Made by a program: the position numbers and the translations under genes. Positions 1-8,299 of a DNA stretch of 64,000 bases are shown here, one piece after another (within the stretch, counting starts at the first letter, position 1; each line of letters begins with the position of its first letter). The notes under the pieces were generated by a model. That model was not told the origin of the DNA. It saw only the letters and a list, made by a program, of their open reading frames with translations, and ran no database searches. Source of the DNA: Chitinophaga filiformis (lineage in GTDB: Bacteria; Bacteroidota; Bacteroidia; Chitinophagales; Chitinophagaceae); contig NZ_FNBN01000004.1 of the NCBI RefSeq assembly GCF_900102545.1, positions 310,001 through 374,000 of the forward strand, given 5' to 3'.

Positions 1-233
1 ATGTATGGGAAATGGGCTTCATCACTCAGGCAGATGTATCCAGCCTGGGCCTGGAAGGATATACCGCCGTATATGTTCCTCATGCCTATGCTATCACAGG
101 AAAGGTATTTATGGTGCCTGTCAGCAAGGTAAAGCCGCTGACAAACATTTCAGCAGGCGAGGCCATGAAGTTTGCTGTGAGTGGCGGTGTGACGAATATA
201 GATGTACATGGGAAAAAGGAAGCACACGCTTAA
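1..233 (+). CDS. DUF502 family membrane protein, C-terminal fragment
   Basis: Partial gene entering from the left edge; the reading frame (codons from base 3) is open from the first base and ends at TAA 231-233. The about 76 visible residues carry the typical DUF502 ending: a segment reading ITGKVFMVPVSKV followed by ISAGEAMKFAVSGGV. DUF502 proteins are small inner-membrane proteins with N-terminal membrane segments, which lie outside the window. Their biochemical role is unknown. A methionine at base 12 is internal and is not the start. A clear terminator follows 25 bases downstream. Confidence 0.75.
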   Translation, partial: VWEMGFITQADVSSLGLEGYTAVYVPHAYAITGKVFMVPVSKVKPLTNISAGEAMKFAVSGGVTNIDVHGKKEAHA

Positions 234-258
234 TATCAACATTTTTATCTAATATTAT

Positions 259-284
259 AACGGAGCCAACAGGCTCCGTTTTTT
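259..284 (+). terminator. Rho-independent terminator after DUF502 gene
   Basis: A perfect 9-bp stem AACGGAGCC / GGCTCCGTT with a 4-base loop is followed by a T run. It separates the DUF502 gene from the phospholipase-like gene at 309. Confidence 0.85.
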
Positions 285-308
285 GTTACCCAAATATTCA
301 AAACAATC

Positions 309-1253
309 ATGCACCAAATCTGCTGGACAATCAGTCTGTTGACTATCCTTTCCTTACCCGCTCATGGCTGGGGTTTCTTTGCACATCAGCGTATTAACCG
401 GCTGGCGGTATTTACATTACCCCCGGATATGCTGGTATTCTACAAGCCCAACCTGGAATACCTGGCCACACACGCCACTGATGCAGATAAAAGGAGATAT
501 ATCATCCCGGAAGAGGGCCCGCGGCATTATATAGACATTGACCATTACGGACAGCCTCCTTTCCCGGAACTGCCCCGCTCCTGGCAGGAGGCAGTACTAC
601 GTTTCACCGCGGATACCCTGAACAGGTATGGCATCCTGCCCTGGTATATTGAACAGATGATGTTCAGGCTGACAAAGGCTTTCCGTGATGGTGATGCTGA
701 CAGGATCGTTAAGCTCAGCGCCGACATAGGACATTATATAGGCGATGCGCATGTACCCTTGCATGCCTGCTCCAATCATAACGGGCAGCTGACGGGGCAA
801 CAGGGTATCCACGGTTTGTGGGAATCCAGGATCCCCGAATTGATGGCAGATAGAACATTCCGGTACTGGACGGGCAAGGCGCATTATGTAAAAGACATCA
901 GCGCCAACACCTGGCAAATTGTGCTTGAAAGCGCCATGGCAGCTGATACAGTGCTGACGCTGGAAAGACTGTTGAGCAGCAGGTATACATCCGGCAGGAA
1001 ATTTGCGTACGAGAAGCGCAATGGAAAACTGGTCAGAAATTACGCAACAGCTTATGTCAGGAGCTATCATTTTTTGTTAGGGGACATGGTGGAACGTCGT
1101 ATGAGGCTCGCAATTAATACTACAGCCAGTTATTGGTACACCGCCTGGGTTAACGCAGGTATGCCAGCCTTAGATAAGCTTCAGCACTACAAAGTAGCCG
1201 ATGAGCCTATTAGCCAACCGCTAAAAGACATGATTGGAAGACAAGAGGATTAA
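309..1253 (+). CDS. Secreted zinc-dependent phospholipase C / S1-P1 nuclease-like protein
   Basis: 314 residues. Residues 1-20 are a signal peptide ending PAHG, so the mature protein begins with Trp21 (WGFFAHQ). A mature N-terminal Trp that ligates zinc is the hallmark of the S1/P1 nuclease and bacterial zinc phospholipase C fold. Further likely metal ligands are His26, Asp58, His142, Asp146 and His152 in the block GHYIGDAHVPLH, and His168/Glu172 in IHGLWE. The expected activity is cleavage of phosphodiester bonds in phospholipid or nucleic acid in the periplasm or outside the cell; sequence alone does not separate the two. The gene stands alone between a terminator and the serC promoter. Confidence 0.75.
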   Translation: MHQICWTISLLTILSLPAHGWGFFAHQRINRLAVFTLPPDMLVFYKPNLEYLATHATDADKRRYIIPEEGPRHYIDIDHYGQPPFPELPRSWQEAVLRFTADTLNRYGILPWYIEQMMFRLTKAFRDGDADRIVKLSADIGHYIGDAHVPLHACSNHNGQLTGQQGIHGLWESRIPELMADRTFRYWTGKAHYVKDISANTWQIVLESAMAADTVLTLERLLSSRYTSGRKFAYEKRNGKLVRNYATAYVRSYHFLLGDMVERRMRLAINTTASYWYTAWVNAGMPALDKLQHYKVADEPISQPLKDMIGRQED

Positions 1254-1296
1254 AAAACCTATCCTCAATTAATTTCGATTTTAAAAAAATATAAAT

Positions 1297-1304
1297 TATC
1301 TTTG
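1297..1304 (+). promoter_or_regulatory. Bacteroidota -7 element upstream of serC
   Basis: TATCTTTG fits the Bacteroidota housekeeping -7 consensus TAnnTTTG. It lies about 135 bases before the chosen serC start, implying an untranslated leader of over 100 bases or use of the earlier in-frame ATG at 1352. No clear -33 TTTG is seen. Confidence 0.5.
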
Positions 1305-1438
1305 TTAGTACTATCTTTTTAGCCTTATCCTACACGCGTTCAGCATCATAAGTGAAATGCCATACTTTTTTTTCCATTCCTCTGACAAAACCAAACAAAG
1401 TGGAACAAGCTAACAATTTATTTAACTTAGAACGACCT

Positions 1439-2509
1439 ATGAAGGTGCACAATTTTAACGCAGGGCCTTCCATATTGCCGAATGAAGTGCTGTACAAGGC
1501 CAGTAAAGCTTTGATTGACTTTGAAGGTTCAGGGATGTCAATTTTAGAAATAGGGCATAGAACACCGCTGTTTCAGGCTGTACTGGATGAGGCTAGAGCA
1601 CTTGTAAAAGAGCTGATGCAACTCGATGACGACTTCGAGGTGCTTTATCTTCACGGAGGTGCGAGTACGCAGTTCATGCAGATACCCATGAACCTCCTTG
1701 AAAATGACAGCACAGCTTCTTACATCGATACCGGCGTATGGAGCAATAAGGCGATCAAAGAAGCCAAACTATATGGCTTCGTGGATATAGCTGCCAGTTC
1801 CAAAGACAGCAGTTATAATCACATCCCCAAACAGTTTAATATTTCCCCGAAATCTTCGTATCTGCACATTACGACCAACAACACCATTTATGGTACGCAA
1901 TGGCACAAGATCCCGGAAACAACTGTTCCTCTCATAGCGGATATGAGTAGTGATATCCTGAGCCGTCCCATGGATTTTAATAAGTTCGCGCTCATCTATG
2001 CAGGTGCGCAGAAGAACATGGGTGCTGCCGGTACCACGCTCGTTGCTGTTCGTAAAAGCATATTAGGTAAGGTTACCCGTAAGATTCCTACCATTCTGGA
2101 TTACCGCAACCATATTGAGAACGGTTCAATGTTAAACACCCCTCCGGTATTTGCCATCTATATCTCCATGCTCACTCTCCGCTGGCTGAAAGACCAGGGT
2201 GGCGCTGCTGCAATGGAGAAGCAGAACGAAAAGAAAGCAGCATTGCTCTACAGTGAGATCGATCAGAACCCACTGTTCCGCGGTACTGTACAGAAAGAAG
2301 ACAGGAGCCGTATGAACGTATCGTTCATCATGGATAAACCTGAACTGGAGGATGAGTTCCTGAAATTCTGCAAGAAAGAAGATATCGTAGGCATCAAAGG
2401 ACACCGCCTCGTAGGTGGATTCCGCGCCTCTCTCTATAATGCACTGCCTTATGAAAGTGTGGAAGTACTGGTGGAAGCCATGAAGTACTTCAGCCTGAAA
2501 AAGGCATAG
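1439..2509 (+). CDS. serC: Phosphoserine aminotransferase
   Basis: 356 residues from the ATG at 1439. SerC is a PLP enzyme that converts 3-phosphohydroxypyruvate and glutamate to phosphoserine in serine synthesis, and also acts in pyridoxine synthesis. The N-terminus MKVHNFNAGPSILP is the family start, so the in-frame ATG at 1352, which would add 29 unrelated residues, is not used here. The phosphate-binding HGGAS block is at 72-76 and the PLP lysine is Lys192 in YAGAQKN. Length is typical. In many Bacteroidota serC is followed by serA and a DUF1015 gene; here the DUF1015 gene follows directly after a terminator and own promoter, with no serA. Confidence 0.95.
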   Translation: MKVHNFNAGPSILPNEVLYKASKALIDFEGSGMSILEIGHRTPLFQAVLDEARALVKELMQLDDDFEVLYLHGGASTQFMQIPMNLLENDSTASYIDTGVWSNKAIKEAKLYGFVDIAASSKDSSYNHIPKQFNISPKSSYLHITTNNTIYGTQWHKIPETTVPLIADMSSDILSRPMDFNKFALIYAGAQKNMGAAGTTLVAVRKSILGKVTRKIPTILDYRNHIENGSMLNTPPVFAIYISMLTLRWLKDQGGAAAMEKQNEKKAALLYSEIDQNPLFRGTVQKEDRSRMNVSFIMDKPELEDEFLKFCKKEDIVGIKGHRLVGGFRASLYNALPYESVEVLVEAMKYFSLKKA

Positions 2510-2538
2510 TAATTTAGTCGATAATAATATCATATAAA

Positions 2539-2575
2539 CGAAGGGTCCTGTGCTGAACAGGACCCTTCGCTTTTT
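2539..2575 (+). terminator. Rho-independent terminator after serC
   Basis: A 13-bp perfect stem (CGAAGGGTCCTGT with ACAGGACCCTTCG) and 5-base loop is followed by CTTTTTC. It separates serC from the DUF1015 gene. Confidence 0.9.
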
Positions 2576-2623
2576 CTCCAAGCTAAACGCAGACAAGTAC
2601 TTAGACGGGAAAAATTAATTAGT

Positions 2624-2631
2624 TACTTTTG
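2624..2631 (+). promoter_or_regulatory. Bacteroidota -7 element upstream of DUF1015 gene
   Basis: TACTTTTG matches TAnnTTTG exactly, 20 bases before the ATG at 2652, giving a short leader. It lies just downstream of the serC terminator, so the DUF1015 gene has its own promoter. Confidence 0.6.
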
Positions 2632-2651
2632 CGGCCTAACAATTTAATATC

Positions 2652-3893
2652 ATGGCAATCATCAGACCGTTCAGAGGACTAAGACCTACTCCGGAACTCG
2701 CAGACAAAGTAGCTGCACGCCCTTACGATGTGCTTAGCGCAGCCGAGGCCAAGGCAGAAGCTGCCGGTAACCAGTACTCGTTTTACCACGTTTCCAAATC
2801 GGAAATTGACCTTCCGGAAGGTACCGATGTATACAGTCAGGCTGTATATGATAAAGCCGCAGAGAACCTGCAGAAATTTATTAAAGAGGGTACCCTGTTC
2901 CAGGATGATGCTCCCTGCTATTATATCTACCGCCTTATCATGCATGGCCGTACGCAGACAGGACTGGTATGCGCATCTTCCGTGTCTGATTATAACATGG
3001 GCATTATTAAAAAGCATGAATTTACGCGTCCTGACAAAGAACTGGACCGTATCAACAATATTAAGACAACCCGTGCACAGACAGGAAATGTATTCCTGGC
3101 CTATAACGATGTTCCTGAAGTGAACTCCCTCATAGACCACTGGATACATGCTCATGCACCAGCGTACGACTTCACAGCTGCAGACGGTATTCAGCACACT
3201 GTTTGGGTAGTAAACGACCCTGCCGCTGTAAATGAGATCACCTCTCTCTTTGCTTCCAAAGTACCTCACACTTATATTGCCGACGGGCATCACCGTGCAG
3301 CGTCTGCATCCCTGGTACAGAAAGAATTTGAAGAAAAGCAGCAAATCTCTATGGATGATCCTGCCAATTACTTCCTGACCACTATCTTCCCTGCCAGTCA
3401 GCTGGTGATCCTGGATTATAACAGGCTGGTAAAAGACCTCAACGGCCTGTCCAAAGAAGCGCTGCTTTCCCGCCTGGAATATGACTTCACCGTAGAATCT
3501 ATCGGTCACCTGCCACAACAGCCTACTATGCTGCATGAATTCAGCATGTACCTGGAAGGCACCTGGTATCGCCTGGTAGCCAAAGAAGGTACCTACACGA
3601 CAGATCCTATCGGTATCCTGGATGTGACCATCCTTTCCAATAATGTCCTCGACAAGATCCTGGGTATAAAAGACCAGCGTACTGACAAGCGTATCGACTT
3701 CGTAGGCGGCATCCGCGGACTACAGGAGCTGGTGAAAAGAGTAGATAGCGGCGAAATGAAGGTCGCTTTTGCCCTTTATCCGGTTACTATCCAGCAGTTG
3801 TTCGACATTGCTGACAGTGGCAACGTAATGCCTCCGAAAAGCACCTGGTTCGAACCGAAACTGCGCGATGGGCTTATTTCCCAGATGATTTAA
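2652..3893 (+). CDS. DUF1015 family protein
   Basis: 413 residues, full length for DUF1015. The start AIIRPFRGLRPTPELADKVAARPYDVLS and the conserved IADGHHRAASA block near residue 212 identify the family. The DGHHR block resembles the active-site motif of ParB/sulfiredoxin-fold proteins; that fold includes free-serine kinases (SerK, SbnI), and a serine-related role fits the serC neighbour, but this is inference. The protein has no signal peptide and should be cytoplasmic. It has its own promoter and a terminator. Confidence 0.85.
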   Translation: MAIIRPFRGLRPTPELADKVAARPYDVLSAAEAKAEAAGNQYSFYHVSKSEIDLPEGTDVYSQAVYDKAAENLQKFIKEGTLFQDDAPCYYIYRLIMHGRTQTGLVCASSVSDYNMGIIKKHEFTRPDKELDRINNIKTTRAQTGNVFLAYNDVPEVNSLIDHWIHAHAPAYDFTAADGIQHTVWVVNDPAAVNEITSLFASKVPHTYIADGHHRAASASLVQKEFEEKQQISMDDPANYFLTTIFPASQLVILDYNRLVKDLNGLSKEALLSRLEYDFTVESIGHLPQQPTMLHEFSMYLEGTWYRLVAKEGTYTTDPIGILDVTILSNNVLDKILGIKDQRTDKRIDFVGGIRGLQELVKRVDSGEMKVAFALYPVTIQQLFDIADSGNVMPPKSTWFEPKLRDGLISQMI

Positions 3894-3913
3894 GTTTCTT
3901 TACTATACGTTAT

Positions 3914-3960
3914 AACGCCTGCCGGGAAGTGTCCATCTTCCTTGCAGGCGTTCCTGTTTT
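3914..3960 (+). terminator. Rho-independent terminator after DUF1015 gene
   Basis: Outer stem AACGCCTGC (3914-3922) pairs with GCAGGCGTT (3944-3952), with an inner GGAAG/CTTCC pairing. A CCTGTTTT tail follows. Confidence 0.75.
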
Positions 3961-3970
3961 GTACCCTATC

Positions 3971-4014
3971 ATAACCTCCACCGAACCTCTGCTAAACCTC
4001 TACCGAACCTCTGG
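3971..4014. repeat. 11-bp-period array A (4 units)
   Basis: Four consecutive 11-mers: ATAACCTCCAC, CGAACCTCTGC, TAAACCTCTAC, CGAACCTCTGG. The shared core is AACCTCT. The spacing is exact and only the sequence drifts. It starts 10 bases after the T-tract of the DUF1015 terminator. Confidence 0.85.
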
Positions 4015-4046
4015 CTGATCCGGGCCTGAATTGTCACAGGTCCACC

Positions 4047-4090
4047 TCAAAGGCATATCAAAGGCATGTCAGAAGCATACTAAAGGCATC
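4047..4090. repeat. 11-bp-period array B (4 units)
   Basis: Four consecutive 11-mers: TCAAAGGCATA, TCAAAGGCATG, TCAGAAGCATA, CTAAAGGCATC. The period equals array A but the unit sequence is different. Confidence 0.85.
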
Positions 4091-4153
4091 AATGTCTACA
4101 GCAAACGTAATTAACAAAACATAATAGGACTCCGGCAGGAGTCCCATTGTTTG

Positions 4154-4535
4154 TAGCCCGGGGTTTTCAACCCCGGGGAAACCGGAATGGGTTTTCGACC
4201 CCGGGAATGATGGAATGATTTTCAACCCCGGGGAAACCGGAATGGGTTTTCAACCCCGGGGAATGATGGAATGATTTTCAACCCCGGGGAAACCGGAATG
4301 GGTTTCAACCCCGGGAATGATGGATGATTTTCATCCCCGGGGAAACCGGAATGGGTTTTCAACCCCGGGAATGATGGAATGATTTTCAACCCCGGGGAAA
4401 CCGGAATGGGTTTTCACCCCCCGGGGAATGATGGAATGATTTTCATCCCCCGAAATAACGGAACGGGGTTTTCAACCTCGGGGATGATGGAACGGGTTTC
4501 CCGCCCCGGGGTGACGGAATAGATCCCCCGGGGAA
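4154..4535. repeat. Palindromic CCCCGGGG half-unit tandem array
   Basis: About 13 half-units of 27-28 bases, each starting TTTTCAACCCCGGGG. Two types alternate strictly: type B continues AAACCGGAATGGG and type A continues AATGATGGAATGA, so the full period is about 55-56 bases with six to seven copies. Each unit holds the self-complementary core CCCCGGGG. The first copy forms the inverted repeat CCCGGGGTT-TTC-AACCCCGGG at the array edge. Copies decay toward the right end. This looks like a REP/BIME-type array; no transposase gene lies in the window. Confidence 0.9.
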
Positions 4536-4620
4536 ATGTTGTTTATACCCCCATTTCAACCCCAATGACCGGTCCCCCGGGCCAACGCATCCTGATGTTA
4601 TTTTAACATAATACCCCCAC

Positions 4621-4675
4621 TCGAACAGTGTTCGAACTAGCGTCGAAGAAGCGTCGAACTAGCGTCGAAGAAGCA
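4621..4675. repeat. 11-bp-period array C (5 units)
   Basis: Five consecutive 11-mers: TCGAACAGTGT, TCGAACTAGCG, TCGAAGAAGCG, TCGAACTAGCG, TCGAAGAAGCA. All begin TCGAA. The last four form a 22-bp dimer repeated twice. Confidence 0.9.
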
Positions 4676-4816
4676 CCGGTGTTAACCTGGTATAAAAAGA
4701 AGCCAGCCCTGCCTGAGAGAACAATGAGAGAGCAAGCAGAGAATAAGCAGAGAAGACGCAGAGAAGAAACAAAGCATTCTCCCCTCCCCTTCTGAACGTT
4801 TGGCACATTTTTTCTT

Positions 4817-4824
4817 TACTTTTA
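4817..4824 (+). promoter_or_regulatory. Possible -7 element for TPR gene
   Basis: TACTTTTA matches TAnnTTTG except for the last base, 19 bases before the ATG at 4844. Confidence 0.35.
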
Positions 4825-4843
4825 CAGCAAACGTCTGACAGGC

Positions 4844-5923
4844 ATGAATATGAGGGCATCTTTATTGAAAATGGGCTTGTTTACAGCCATATTATTTTCA
4901 TCTGTAATAACTGCATCTGCCCAGGATGCGCAGGAATTGTATAGTACAGCAACAGGATTTATACGCGATGGCGACTACTCTAATGCTATCCTGGTATTAA
5001 ACCAGGCATTACAGCTGGAGCCTGACAACATTGAGTTCAAAAAACAACTCGGCTTTGCCTACTATCTCCAGGGAGATATGAACAAGGCGAAGAATGTAAT
5101 AGAGCCCTTGCTGAACAAGAAAGAAGCCGACGAACAGACCTTCCAGATAGCCGGGAATATTTATCAATCCAGGCAGGAATGGAAAACAGCCCAGAAGCTG
5201 TATGAAAAAGCACTACGTAAATTCCCGGAAAGCGGGGAACTATATAACGATAACGGACAGTTGCTCATGTTCCTGAAAGTATTTGAAGGAGGTATGGGCA
5301 GTTACCTGAAGGGCATTGAAAAAGCCCCTAATTTCTCTGGTAACTATTACAATGCCATCAAGGCTTATAATTACATGAACAATCCGGTGTGGGTGATCAT
5401 TTACGGGGAAATATTTGTGAACCTGGAAAGTTACACTGCCCGTACGGCAGAAGTCAGGACACTTCTGCTGGATGCCTACAAATCGCTGTACAACGATCCT
5501 ACCCTGCTGTCGAAGGCAATAGAAGACGAAAACGATCAGAAAGGCAGGAAGAAATCAGGCATTGATTTCCTGAACTCTTATAAGGCCTCTATGGGTAAAC
5601 AGGCCAGCGTTGTAATGTCAGGTATAGATCCGGAAACGCTGATCATGTTGCGTACCCGCTTTCTGCTGGACTGGTACAACTTTGCCGGCATAAAGTTTCC
5701 ATACGCACTGTTCGATTTTCAACGCAGCCTGTTGAAACAGGGTATGTTTGAAGCTTATAATCAGTGGATCTTCGGCCCGGTAGCCAATCAACCGGCTTAC
5801 AGAGCCTGGACCACCATGCATAAAGCAGAATATGATACCTTTCTGCAATATCAACGTAATCACCCATTGAAGCTAAGACCGGACGAATATTACAATGACA
5901 ACAAGTTTTCATTGGCAAGGTGA
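4844..5923 (+). CDS. Exported tetratricopeptide-repeat protein
   Basis: 359 residues. A signal peptide ends near residue 27 (ITASAQDAQ), so the mature protein is periplasmic or outer-membrane associated. Residues about 28-160 hold three to four TPR-like helix pairs with the usual small-residue and Ala/Tyr pattern (NAILVLNQALQLEPDN, AQKLYEKALRKFPES). The C-terminal half is helical and unrecognised. A second ATG at 4850 is also possible. Only 39 bases separate it from paaN, so the two may be co-transcribed, but no functional link to aromatic degradation is visible. Confidence 0.7.
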   Translation: MNMRASLLKMGLFTAILFSSVITASAQDAQELYSTATGFIRDGDYSNAILVLNQALQLEPDNIEFKKQLGFAYYLQGDMNKAKNVIEPLLNKKEADEQTFQIAGNIYQSRQEWKTAQKLYEKALRKFPESGELYNDNGQLLMFLKVFEGGMGSYLKGIEKAPNFSGNYYNAIKAYNYMNNPVWVIIYGEIFVNLESYTARTAEVRTLLLDAYKSLYNDPTLLSKAIEDENDQKGRKKSGIDFLNSYKASMGKQASVVMSGIDPETLIMLRTRFLLDWYNFAGIKFPYALFDFQRSLLKQGMFEAYNQWIFGPVANQPAYRAWTTMHKAEYDTFLQYQRNHPLKLRPDEYYNDNKFSLAR

Positions 5924-5962
5924 TGGGCCGTTAGCAGGTTAATCAATCCACAAATTCCACAT

Positions 5963-7621
5963 ATGTTTAACATCAAGCACCAAAACACAATTGAAAGCGC
6001 CGTAAAGGCGAATCATGAACGGGCATTCTATTCTCAGTACCCGGAACACCCCAAAGCCTATGGTGAAAATGCAGCAGAACAGGGCGAAGCCCGCTATAAG
6101 GATCTGCTGCAGCAACCTTACAGGCAATTGCTACAAACAGGAGAATCTACCTGGGCAGGAGAAGAAGTATCTCCCTTTACCCAGGAATCCCTGGGCATCA
6201 CCTATCCCCTATTCACTGCAGACGAGCTGGTGACCAGGGCAATAACTGCCGCTCCGCAATGGCGTAATACGCAGGTGGACGTACGTGCTGATATCCTGGT
6301 AGAAACCCTCGAAAGTATCAAGGAACGCTTCTTTGACATCGCTTATGCCACTATGCATACCACCGGTCAGAGTTTCATGATGAGTTTCCAGGCATCCGGC
6401 CCGCATGCCAACGACAGGGCACTGGAAGCGATCGCTATGGGATATCATGAAGGCAACCGTTATCCCGCTTCCCTGATGTGGGAAAAACCGATGGGCAAGA
6501 CCTCCCTGCAACTGAAAAAGAATTTCCGGGCTATTCCCAAAGGCGTAGGACTGGTGATCGGCTGTTCCACCTTCCCGGTGTGGAATTCACTGCCGGGTAT
6601 TTATGCCGACCTGGTAACCGGCAATCCCGTGATCGTAAAACCTCATCCTAAAGCCATATTGCCGATTGCGATAGTGGTAAGCGCTATCCAGCAGGTGTTG
6701 CAGGAAAAGGGCTTTAGTCCCAATCTCTGCCAGCTGGCAGCAGATACTTCTGCAGCCCCTATCACAAAGACGCTGTGTGAACACCCCGGCATCCAGCTGA
6801 TAGACTACACCGGCGGCAGCCAGTTCGGAAATTATGTGGAATCCCTGTCTCACAAGACCGTTTTCACAGAAAAGGCAGGGGTGAACTCCGTGATACTGGA
6901 CAGTGTGGCGGATGTTGATGCTGTAATGCAGAACCTGGCATTCTCCGTATCCCTCTATTCGGGGCAAATGTGTACCGCTCCGCAGAACTTTTTCATCCCC
7001 GCACAGGGTATTAACACGGCAGGAGGAAAACTTTCCTTTGATGAAGTAGTACAGAAATTCAGGGATGCTGTTGTAAGCCTCGTAAACAACCCTAAAATGG
7101 GAGCAGGCACTCTCGGTGCCTTACAGAACGAAAACACGCTGGAAAGGGCTCATAATGCCGGTAAACTGGGTGCAAAAGTGATCCTCGAAGGACAACCACT
7201 GGTAAATGAAGAGTTTACCCGTGCACGTGGTTGTACACCTGCAATACTGGAAGTAAACAGTGAAGACAGGCATATCTTCGAACAGGAATTATTTGGCCCG
7301 GTTTTATTGCTGATAAAAACGAAAGATACCAATGAATCTATACAGCTGGCCCGGCAAATGGCGCAGCAGCATGGAGCCATTACCTGCGCTGCCTATACCA
7401 CCAGCCCTGAGGTTAAAGAAAAGATAACTGAGGAGATGAATAACGTATTTACACCGGTATCCTTTAACTTTACCGGATTCATCTGGGTAAACCAACATGC
7501 GGCATTTTCTGATTTTCATGTGACAGGAGGTAATCCCGCGGGAAATGCGAGCTTCACCAATCCGGAATTCATACTGAGAAGATTTGTATGGGTAGGGAAC
7601 CGGGAAGTGGCCGGTAGCTGA
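5963..7621 (+). CDS. paaN: PaaN-type aldehyde dehydrogenase (phenylacetate degradation)
   Basis: 552 residues, the usual length of the PaaN branch of the aldehyde dehydrogenase superfamily. The conserved blocks GLVIGCSTFPVWNSLPG, NPVIVKPHPKAILP, the glutamate region FTEKAGVNS and the catalytic cysteine in YSGQMCTAPQN are all present. PaaN proteins are linked to oxidation of the ring-opened aldehyde of phenylacetyl-CoA degradation. No other paa gene lies in the window, so the substrate here rests on family assignment. The yceI gene begins 15 bases downstream and is probably in the same transcript. Confidence 0.85.
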   Translation: MFNIKHQNTIESAVKANHERAFYSQYPEHPKAYGENAAEQGEARYKDLLQQPYRQLLQTGESTWAGEEVSPFTQESLGITYPLFTADELVTRAITAAPQWRNTQVDVRADILVETLESIKERFFDIAYATMHTTGQSFMMSFQASGPHANDRALEAIAMGYHEGNRYPASLMWEKPMGKTSLQLKKNFRAIPKGVGLVIGCSTFPVWNSLPGIYADLVTGNPVIVKPHPKAILPIAIVVSAIQQVLQEKGFSPNLCQLAADTSAAPITKTLCEHPGIQLIDYTGGSQFGNYVESLSHKTVFTEKAGVNSVILDSVADVDAVMQNLAFSVSLYSGQMCTAPQNFFIPAQGINTAGGKLSFDEVVQKFRDAVVSLVNNPKMGAGTLGALQNENTLERAHNAGKLGAKVILEGQPLVNEEFTRARGCTPAILEVNSEDRHIFEQELFGPVLLLIKTKDTNESIQLARQMAQQHGAITCAAYTTSPEVKEKITEEMNNVFTPVSFNFTGFIWVNQHAAFSDFHVTGGNPAGNASFTNPEFILRRFVWVGNREVAGS

Positions 7622-7636
7622 TCGAATAATTTGTTT

Positions 7637-8299
7637 ATGAAATATATACTTTCTATCATGCTGATCATTTTTGTGGCTGCCTGCGAACAGGCGCCCAAAG
7701 CTGATAAAGCAACTATTACAGAAGCTCATCCGGTTAAAGAGAGCGAAGGAAGCCCTTACCTGGTAGATACCGTTAACAGTGAGATACAGTGGATTGGCAC
7801 CAAACCTACCGGTAAACATATTGGCATTTTCAAGATCCAGGAAGGAAAGCTGTTTGTAAAAGACACCCTTATTACCGGTGGAAATATCATTATAAAAATG
7901 AATTCCCTCCAAAATATGGACCTGTCTAAAACAGATACCATCCTGCAACGTAAACTGGAAAATGAGTTGAAAGGTCCGCTGTTTTTCGATGTGGCCAATT
8001 TCCCGGTAGCCACCTTCGAGATCACCAGTGTGTCTGATTTTTCGCCTTCTGTAGGGAATGAAGTATTAATGAAAAACGCAAATTATACGATACAGGGTAA
8101 CCTGACAATCAAGAATATCACTAAAAATATCTCCTTCCCTGCTATCATCCGATTTGAAAAGGGTGAGATAACAGCCCTGGCCAATTTCAATATTGACAGG
8201 ACCCTCTGGGGAATGACCTACCGGGCCGATAAGTCCATGCAGGATAAACTGATCAATTCTGCTGTGAACATTGAGTTCAGGTTGAAAGCGAAGAGATAA
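7637..8299 (+). CDS. YceI-family lipoprotein
   Basis: 220 residues from the ATG at 7637; the upstream TTG at 7631 is less likely. The N-terminus MKYILSIMLIIFVAACEQ has a lipobox VAAC, so the protein should be lipid-anchored. The remainder is a YceI beta-barrel lipocalin-like domain: VDTVNSEIQWIGTKPTGKHIG, the central KLENELKGPLFFDVANFPVATFE and the C-terminal NIDRTLWGMTYRADK. YceI proteins bind isoprenoid-type lipids in the periplasm. The final codons lie inside a 39-bp perfect inverted repeat shared with the convergent gene. Confidence 0.88.
   Translation: MKYILSIMLIIFVAACEQAPKADKATITEAHPVKESEGSPYLVDTVNSEIQWIGTKPTGKHIGIFKIQEGKLFVKDTLITGGNIIIKMNSLQNMDLSKTDTILQRKLENELKGPLFFDVANFPVATFEITSVSDFSPSVGNEVLMKNANYTIQGNLTIKNITKNISFPAIIRFEKGEITALANFNIDRTLWGMTYRADKSMQDKLINSAVNIEFRLKAKR

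Larger units (their letters stand above)
3894..4843. other. 950-base gene-free interval packed with repeats
   Basis: No credible gene on either strand. In order it holds the DUF1015 terminator, two short arrays of exact 11-bp period (3971-4014 and 4047-4090), a long CCCCGGGG half-unit array (4154-4535), a third 11-bp array (4621-4675) and a probable promoter for the TPR gene. Short antisense frames at 4603-4859 exist only because of the repeats. Confidence 0.8.

Noticed and set aside
1352..1438. N-terminal extension of SerC
   Set aside because: The 29 extra residues have no similarity to SerC, whose conserved start is at 1439.
4154..4535. CRISPR array
   Set aside because: Units are contiguous and there are no unique spacers of constant length; no cas gene lies nearby. 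It is a tandem repeat.
4603..4859. Two short minus-strand genes before the TPR gene
   Set aside because: They overlap each other, the 11-bp array and the TPR start, with low-complexity leucine/serine sequence only.
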